From positions 1 to 29,371 of IMG/VR virus record IMGVR_UViG_3300004369_000098: DNA of 29,371 bases; one strand, written 5' to 3'. The position numbers and the translations under genes were made by a program. Shown here in pieces: positions 25,242 through 29,371 of the stretch; position 1 is the first letter of the stretch, and every line of letters starts with the position of its first letter. The notes beneath the pieces are model-generated. The model searched no databases. It saw nothing but the letters and a program-made list of their open reading frames with translations, and was not told the DNA's origin. This DNA is from a virus.

Positions 25242-26624
25242 ATGGCATTAAATCCCTTTTTTCTTCAAGGTTCAAAAACTGAACAATCATTAGTTCAAGA
25301 TTTGATTAATGAACAACTCCGAATGTATGGTGTTGAGATATATTATATTCCAAGAAAATATATAACAAAAAATAGTGTCATAAGGGAAGTTATAGAATCA
25401 AATTTTGACGAAGCACATCCACTTGAAGCTTATGTAAATACATATGATGGGTATGAAGGACAGGGAACAATACTTTCGAAATTTGGAATTCAACCATTAA
25501 CCGACTTAACAATTACAATCTCAAAAGAAAGATTTGAAAATTATATTGTACCACTTATTCAAGAAAAGCCCGATATTGAATTTTCTTCTAGACCAAAAGA
25601 GGGAGATTTAGTTTACTTTCCTCTTGGCGATAGGCTATTTGAAATTAAATTTGTTGAGCACGAACAACCATTTTATCAATTGCAAAAGACATACGTCTAT
25701 GAATTGAAGTGTGAACTCTTTAGATATGAAGATGAAGAACTTAGCACAGGAGTTTCTGAAATTGATGATAGTATCCTAACAGAAGGATATACTCAGACCT
25801 TAACTTTGGTTTCATCTGGAACTACTGCAACTGCAATTGCAGGAATAGTAAATGGTGGTGTAAGATTAATCACCGTTACAAATAGAGGATATGGATATAC
25901 TTCACTTCCACAGGTTGCAATTTCTTCTGCACCATCTAGTGGATTAACTGCAGTTGGAGTTGCAACATTTATTGATAATATTGTAGATTGCAACGGAACA
26001 CCATCTAATAAAGTTCAGGGAGTTGAAGTTATAAATCCTGGATATGGATATACTGTTGCTCCCGCAGTCGTATTCAATGGCGGTGGAGGCGCTGGAGCAG
26101 CTGCAACAGCAACAATTGGAGATGGTGTAGTTGGTATAATCACAGTTTCTTCTGGCGGTAGTGGATATGCTACTGCACCTATTGTAGCGATTTCTACAGC
26201 ACCAATTGGTGGTATCGATGCGACAGCAAGAGCGTATATCAATTCTGTAGGAATTGTTACTGCAATAAGAATTACAAATGCTGGTGCTGGATATACGGAA
26301 GCACCAACAATCACTATTGAGACACCAACTTCATCTGGAGTTGGAACCTTCATACAAAATGAAACTGTCACAGGAAGTATTAGTGGAACAACAGCACTTG
26401 TAAAATCTTGGAGTGGTGTTACATATGAACTTAATGTTTATAAAATTGATGGAAGTTTTATAAATGGAGATGTTATAACTGGAGCAGCATCATCAGCATC
26501 TTATAAATTAAGAGCATATACATCCGACGATAATGTTGATGCATATGCAGATAATGATAATATTGAATCTGAAGCGGATTTGATATTGGACTTTAGTGAG
26601 ACAAATCCATTTGGTACTCCATAG
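25242..26624 (+). CDS. gp14: Neck protein gp14 with a large GGSGY-repeat insertion, 460 aa
   Basis: Residues 1-180 (MALNPFFLQGSKTEQSLVQD, then LRMYGVEIYYIPRKYI, then GDRLFEIKFVEHEQPFYQLQ and YELKCELFRYEDE) match the gp14 neck protein, which sits between gp13 and the sheath terminator. T4 gp14 is 256 residues. Here the conserved tail IESEADLILDFSETNPFG lies at the very end, and about 240 residues are inserted before it. The insert has four GGSGY-type units (turns near 25884, 26039, 26154 and 26283) and an ExVTG unit (26350-26510). A good ribosome binding site, AGGA (25231-25234), precedes the start by seven bases. The insert probably projects from the neck surface; that is inference. A 47-base gap with a weak late-promoter-like TTAAATA (26643-26649) follows. 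Confidence 0.93.
   Translation: MALNPFFLQGSKTEQSLVQDLINEQLRMYGVEIYYIPRKYITKNSVIREVIESNFDEAHPLEAYVNTYDGYEGQGTILSKFGIQPLTDLTITISKERFENYIVPLIQEKPDIEFSSRPKEGDLVYFPLGDRLFEIKFVEHEQPFYQLQKTYVYELKCELFRYEDEELSTGVSEIDDSILTEGYTQTLTLVSSGTTATAIAGIVNGGVRLITVTNRGYGYTSLPQVAISSAPSSGLTAVGVATFIDNIVDCNGTPSNKVQGVEVINPGYGYTVAPAVVFNGGGGAGAAATATIGDGVVGIITVSSGGSGYATAPIVAISTAPIGGIDATARAYINSVGIVTAIRITNAGAGYTEAPTITIETPTSSGVGTFIQNETVTGSISGTTALVKSWSGVTYELNVYKIDGSFINGDVITGAASSASYKLRAYTSDDNVDAYADNDNIESEADLILDFSETNPFGTP
25810..26510 (+). repeat. GGSGY tetra-repeat plus ExVTG unit in gp14
   Basis: Four units turn at GYGYTSLPQV, GYGYTVAPAV, GGSGYATAPIV and GAGYTEAPTI, spaced about 38-52 residues apart and each followed by a Gly/Ala-rich stretch. 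They are the most regular copies in the window. The trailing unit (NETVTGSISGTTALV, then GSFINGDVITG) is an ExVTG module. Confidence 0.85.
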
Positions 26625-26642
26625 ATAGAGTATCGATATTTG

Positions 26643-26649
26643 TTAAATA
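26643..26649 (+). promoter_or_regulatory. Weak late-promoter-like motif (TTAAATA) before gp15
   Basis: TTAAATA occurs in the 47-base gap between gp14 and gp15, 22 bases before the gp15 ATG, and a good ribosome binding site (AAGGAA, 26658-26663) follows it. The match departs from the usual CTAAATA or NATAAATA forms, so position is the main support. Confidence 0.3.
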
Positions 26650-26671
26650 GAATATATAAGGAATTCCTAAC

Positions 26672-27673
26672 ATGTTTGAATATTTTTATCACGAAATATT
26701 GAGAAGTACCATTGTATCATTTGGAACCCTTTTCAATAATATTTCAATTAAACATAAAGATGAATCTGACAATACCACAAGTGTCATTAAGGTTCCTTTA
26801 GCTTATAGTCCAACTCAAAAATTCTTGGCAAGACTTGAGCAGTCTCCAAATCTGAACAAACCAGTTCAAATTTCTCTTCCAAGAATGTCTTTTGAAATGA
26901 CTGGACTGACTTATGATCCTTCTCGGAAAGTCACAACAACTCAAACATTTGTAGCTGGGTTAGCAACTGATAAAACAAAACCCAGAAAAGTTTTTATGCC
27001 AGTCCCATATAATATGAGTTTTGAGTTATCAATATATACAAAGTTAAATGATGACATGCTCCAGATTGTAGAGCAAATACTTCCATATTTTCAACCGGCA
27101 TATACTTTATCAGTAAATCTGGTAGAAACAATCGGAGAAAAAAGAGATATTCCCGTAGTGTTTGAAGGAATCTCGATGCAAGATGATTATGAAGGAAATT
27201 TTGAAACAAGAAGAGCTCTGATTTATACTCTTAGATTTACAGCAAAAACATATCTGTTTGGTCCTGTTGCAGATGTTTCCAAAGATATTATCAAAAAGGT
27301 CAGTATTGGTTATATTGGTGGAGATCAAACATCTGCACCAACTAGAGATCTTACGTATTCAGTAGAACCTCGTGCAACTAAGAATTACACGGGAACAGTA
27401 ACAACTACTTTGGATGGTGATATTGACGCATTATCAACCACGATTTTCGTCGATGTTGCTGATGCATCCAATATTCCAGAAAACACCTACATTGTTATTG
27501 ACAGCGAAGAAATGTATGTTGAATCTAAGACTGCAAACAAACTCAAAGTAACAAGAGGATCTGATAATACTATCATTGCACCACACGTCAATGGAGCTTC
27601 TGTTAAGAAGATAACCTCAGCAGATGATGCATTGATTAATATTGGCGACGATTTTGGTTTTAGTGGATCATGA
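26672..27673 (+). CDS. gp15: Proximal tail sheath stabiliser / tail completion protein gp15, C-terminally extended
   Basis: The 333-residue protein matches T4 gp15 (272), which forms a hexameric ring on the head-proximal end of the sheath and tube and binds the neck. The start (MFEYFYHEILR, then GTLFNNISIK) and the central DDMLQIVEQILPYFQP (127-142) are almost identical to the T4 pattern as I remember it (DDMFQIVEQILPYFQP). AAGGAA eight bases upstream supports the ATG at 26672. Residues from about 240 on are not part of the T4 protein: IFVDVADASNIPENTYIVID, then KVTRGSDNTIIAPHVNG, which is the RG..H module also found in the gp7-like and DUF4815 proteins. The last four bases (ATGA, 27670-27673) overlap the gp16 start. 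Confidence 0.95.
   Translation: MFEYFYHEILRSTIVSFGTLFNNISIKHKDESDNTTSVIKVPLAYSPTQKFLARLEQSPNLNKPVQISLPRMSFEMTGLTYDPSRKVTTTQTFVAGLATDKTKPRKVFMPVPYNMSFELSIYTKLNDDMLQIVEQILPYFQPAYTLSVNLVETIGEKRDIPVVFEGISMQDDYEGNFETRRALIYTLRFTAKTYLFGPVADVSKDIIKKVSIGYIGGDQTSAPTRDLTYSVEPRATKNYTGTVTTTLDGDIDALSTTIFVDVADASNIPENTYIVIDSEEMYVESKTANKLKVTRGSDNTIIAPHVNGASVKKITSADDALINIGDDFGFSGS
27391..27630 (+). repeat. RG..H module appended to gp15
   Basis: This domain of roughly 75-80 residues reads TTIFVDVADASNIP, YIVIDSEEMYVES, KLKVTRGSDNT, then IIAPHVNGASVKKI. It is the best-preserved single copy of the module found in the gp7-like protein (4144-4345, 12235-12430) and the DUF4815 protein (22790-23010). Confidence 0.75.
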
Positions 27674-28098
27674 AGATGACAAAAAAATTCGACAAGTTAA
27701 ATGAAACTTTTGATGTTTCTAGTGAAATAGTCGAATCAAAACCTATTGAAGAAAAAATTGAAACGATATCTTCATCTATAGAAGATATTCGAAAAGATTA
27801 TGAGTATACAAGAGGTAATCTTTATTCAATTATTGAAAAAGGTCAGGAAGCTATCAATGGAATTCTTGAACTTGCCCAAGAGAGTGAAATGCCTAGAGCA
27901 TATGAAGTTGCTGGACAGTTAATTAAAAACGTCTCCGATGCGACAGATAAATTAATGGATCTTCAAAAGAAACTTAAAGATATCGAAGAAACTAAATCTG
28001 TTCGTGGACCAACTAATGTCACCAATGCTCTATTTGTTGGATCTACAGCAGAGTTGTCCAAACTTCTAAAGGATGGATTGAATACTAACGATAAATAA
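27670..28098 (+). CDS. gp16: Terminase small subunit gp16
   Basis: The 142-residue product resembles T4 gp16 (164), the small terminase subunit that recognises concatemeric DNA and regulates the gp17 motor. The central coiled-coil block (EYTRGNLYSIIEKGQEAING, then PRAYEVAGQLIKNV at 75-88 and KLMDLQKKLKDIEE) is the family oligomerisation core, and the NVTNALFVGSTAELSKLL tail (116-133) is typical of the C-terminus. The N-terminus (1-40) is short and acidic/lysine-rich. The ATG overlaps the gp15 stop by four bases; a second in-frame ATG at 27676 is an alternative start. The large subunit gene 17 is not in the window; two small genes and a fibre gene follow instead. Confidence 0.93.
   Translation: MKMTKKFDKLNETFDVSSEIVESKPIEEKIETISSSIEDIRKDYEYTRGNLYSIIEKGQEAINGILELAQESEMPRAYEVAGQLIKNVSDATDKLMDLQKKLKDIEETKSVRGPTNVTNALFVGSTAELSKLLKDGLNTNDK
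28090..28097 (+). promoter_or_regulatory. Candidate T4-type late promoter (GATAAATA)
   Basis: GATAAATA ends inside the gp16 stop codon (TAA 28096-28098) and lies 13 bases before the next ATG at 28111. It fits the NATAAATA form. Confidence 0.5.
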
Positions 28099-28110
28099 TT
28101 AAAAAAAGTC

Positions 28111-28434
28111 ATGGCAGTCCCAGTAGTAAACATAGGAATTGAAAAAGGTACAGATTACTTTGCAACTTTTACTATTACCAAACCAGATGGAACGGCATAT
28201 GATTTGAGCAATTCTAGTGCTCTAACAACATTAAGAAAGTATCCAGAATCTGATACGGTAAGTGCAACATTTGGTTCTGTACTAACCGTATCTACAGGAA
28301 AAGTAACAGTATCTCTTGGAAATACCATCACAAGTGAATTGGATCATGGCAGATATTATTATAATGTTGTCATAACAAATACTGGTAGTGGTAAAAAAAC
28401 AAGAGTAATTGAAGGAATGGCAATAGTTTCCTAA
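28111..28434 (+). CDS. Small beta-sandwich-like virion-associated protein, 107 aa
   Basis: The protein is strand-rich and ends in a hydrophobic tail. It begins VPVVNIGIEKGTDYFATFTI, continues DGTAYDLSNSSALTTLRK, and later reads ITSELDHGRYYYNVVITNT and TRVIEGMAIV. This plan (an input clause with DGxxxDLS, a late HGxYYYxV strand, then a GxxxV end) recurs in small phage proteins next to fibre and collar genes, often as an immunoglobulin-like sandwich. It is not a named T4 protein. Its own candidate late promoter and its place between gp16 and a fibre gene suggest a virion or fibre-assembly component. The function is unproven. Confidence 0.8.
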   Translation: MAVPVVNIGIEKGTDYFATFTITKPDGTAYDLSNSSALTTLRKYPESDTVSATFGSVLTVSTGKVTVSLGNTITSELDHGRYYYNVVITNTGSGKKTRVIEGMAIVS

Positions 28435-28437
28435 ATA
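28431..28437 (+). promoter_or_regulatory. Candidate T4-type late promoter (CTAAATA)
   Basis: CTAAATA contains the stop codon of the 107-codon gene (TAA 28432-28434) and lies 22 bases before the next ATG. It is followed by a good ribosome binding site (AAGAGAG, 28446-28452). Confidence 0.55.
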
Positions 28438-28459
28438 ATTTTAAAAAGAGAGTATTCCT

Positions 28460-28750
28460 ATGGCAGATTATTCTGTTAGGATAGACGGCTTAAATTCTTT
28501 TTCCGTTTCCGTAGAGAGAACAATCGTGGCAGACAAACTTTCAGAACTCAGCGACGTTTCTGTTTCTGATCTTCCAAATAAAGATCAATATGTGTTGATT
28601 TATAATGCCACTGCACAAAAGTATCAGTTAGTTCCTGCAGATAATGTGTTGTCTAGTGCTGCAGAGGATGCTCAATTGCCAGATCAATTTGTTCAGCAAT
28701 TGGAAGTCGATCTTGATAATCAGATTGATTTTGATGGCGGATCTTTTTAA
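28460..28750 (+). CDS. Small fibre-type hypothetical protein, 96 aa
   Basis: The protein starts MADYSVRIDGLNSFSVSVER, then carries LSELSDVSVSDLPNKDQYVL followed by IYNATAQKYQLVP. The LSDV...VLIYNATxxKY unit is found repeatedly in phage fibre and collar proteins, where it forms a small beta motif. Here it stands alone. The C-terminal third is acidic (QLEVDLDNQIDFDGG) and ends in a short aromatic tail. No signal peptide or membrane segment is present. AAGAGAG seven bases before the ATG and a candidate late promoter just upstream support an independently expressed gene. A fibre chaperone or connector is possible but only by position. Confidence 0.78.
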   Translation: MADYSVRIDGLNSFSVSVERTIVADKLSELSDVSVSDLPNKDQYVLIYNATAQKYQLVPADNVLSSAAEDAQLPDQFVQQLEVDLDNQIDFDGGSF

Positions 28751-28753
28751 AAT

Positions 28754-28760
28754 CTAAATA
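28754..28760 (+). promoter_or_regulatory. Candidate T4-type late promoter (CTAAATA) before the tail-fibre-like gene
   Basis: CTAAATA lies four bases past the previous stop and 27 bases before the fibre-like ATG at 28788. It is the third such motif within 700 bases and precedes the third consecutive small transcription unit. Confidence 0.55.
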
Positions 28761-28787
28761 ATATGAGTATATTGTATACATGGGAAA

Positions 28788-29371
28788 ATGGCATCTCCTG
28801 TAATTCAGTTTAAAAGAGGTCTATTAGCAAATCTTCCTGGATTGCAGGTTGGTGAACCAGGATTTACTACAGATAGTTTTGATCTGTATGTTGGATTGAC
28901 TTCAGAAACAGCAACAAATAAATTTGTAGGATCTCATAGATATTGGACTCGGGAGACAGCAACTACAGGTAGTGGAGTCAACCTTGTAGAAGGAACTGAT
29001 AATGGATCTAGTTTTATAACTCTTGCCGCACCAGCATCTTTGGCCGGGATTGTTACATATTTTCTTCCTGGATCTCAAGGTGCTGCTGGATTTGTATTAT
29101 CAAATGATGGTAGTGGAAATTTAAGTTGGACTAATCCAGCAGAAGGAAGTAGTTTTACTGGAATTGTATCATTTACAGATTCAACAGATAACGAACTTGG
29201 AAATCCAGATAGTGGCGCACTTCAAATTGATGGTGGTCTCGGAGTCAATAAAAACGTAACAATTGGTCAGAATTTAAACGTACAAGGATATTCTGAGTTT
29301 ATTGGAGTAGCAACTTTCCGTGGTGGTGCAATCGGACTTGGTGATTCAAATACTGACACAATCACTGTTGG
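28788..29371 (+). CDS. Tail-fibre-like protein, N-terminal part (3' end outside window)
   Basis: The frame starts at ATG 28788 and is open to the window end (194 codons seen). No in-frame ATG lies between it and the stop codon at 28764-28766. The start MASPVIQFKRGLLANLPGLQ, with VGEPGFTTDSFDLYVGLT and HRYWTRE, is the characteristic N-terminal domain of cyanophage fibre-type structural proteins. Then come strand-rich segments (LSNDGSGNLSW, GGLGVNKNVTIGQNLNVQG, IGVATFRGGAIGLG), repeats of the kind that form elongated beta-helical shafts. The N-terminal part would anchor to the virion and the C-terminal receptor-binding part lies beyond the window. No clear ribosome binding site is seen. The role as fibre is inferred from family resemblance and position next to terminase genes. 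Confidence 0.85.
   Translation, partial: MASPVIQFKRGLLANLPGLQVGEPGFTTDSFDLYVGLTSETATNKFVGSHRYWTRETATTGSGVNLVEGTDNGSSFITLAAPASLAGIVTYFLPGSQGAAGFVLSNDGSGNLSWTNPAEGSSFTGIVSFTDSTDNELGNPDSGALQIDGGLGVNKNVTIGQNLNVQGYSEFIGVATFRGGAIGLGDSNTDTITV

Noticed and set aside
26015-26371. 118-codon open frame on the minus strand inside gp14
   Set aside because: It is antisense to the GGSGY repeats, is rich in Ala, Val, Pro and Ile as expected from reading repeats backwards, and has no ribosome binding site or partner genes.
28763-28790. ATGs at 28763 and 28780 as starts of the fibre-like gene
   Set aside because: Both open frames that stop within about 16 codons; only ATG 28788 leads into the long frame.
1-29371. 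tRNA, rRNA, integrase, attachment sites or host-derived metabolic genes such as psbA
   Set aside because: None could be recognised; the window is almost entirely virion structural genes.

Overview
The window is a stretch of the late, virion-structural region of a T4-like myovirus, most likely a marine cyanophage of Prochlorococcus or Synechococcus. The reasons are the T4-type order baseplate (gp25, gp6, gp7-like, gp8), then neck, tail-completion and terminase small subunit (gp13, gp14, gp15, gp16); AT-rich DNA; T4-type late-promoter motifs (CTAAATA, NATAAATA); and small genes of a cyanomyovirus kind. A T4-like phage of another marine bacterium such as Pelagibacter cannot be excluded without database searches. 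All genes lie on the + strand and are packed with gaps of 0-54 nt or short overlaps. No stretch over 300 bases lacks a gene, and I see no tRNA, CRISPR array or insertion sequence.

Layout. Positions 1-1566 hold the 3' end of a glycosyltransferase-like gene, two tiny genes (50 and 48 codons), a 198-codon gene and a 61-codon gene, all accessory and of unproven role. Positions 1609-16556 are the baseplate wedge block: gp25, gp6, an 11 kb gene for a 3685-residue gp7-like protein, and a gp8-like protein. Positions 16563-24014 hold a second giant gene, a 2483-residue DUF4815-type virion protein, in the place where T4 has genes 9-12 and wac. Two small overlapping genes follow, then gp13, gp14, gp15 and gp16 (24401-28098). 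The right end has two small genes and the start of a tail-fibre-like gene that runs off the window, each with its own candidate late promoter.

How it fits together. gp25, gp6, gp7 and gp8 would build the baseplate wedges, and the DUF4815 protein probably the outer baseplate or fibre-attachment layer. gp13 and gp14 form the neck, gp15 caps the tail sheath, and gp16 helps the terminase load DNA. The fibre-like gene probably contributes to host recognition.

The most striking feature is that several short repeat modules recur in different neighbouring structural genes. They are a glycine-tyrosine GGSGY unit, a unit ending in RG..GT..H, an ExVTGxxSGA unit, an HxFxTGExVxY unit and a tandem triplicated domain of about 85 residues. 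The gp7-like protein is largely built from them, with a YHYH-like domain in the middle. Copies are also inserted in gp8 and gp14, appended to gp15 and present in the DUF4815 protein. This looks like exchange of surface-decoration domains among adjacent baseplate and neck genes. All family assignments were made by reading the sequence, not by a database search.
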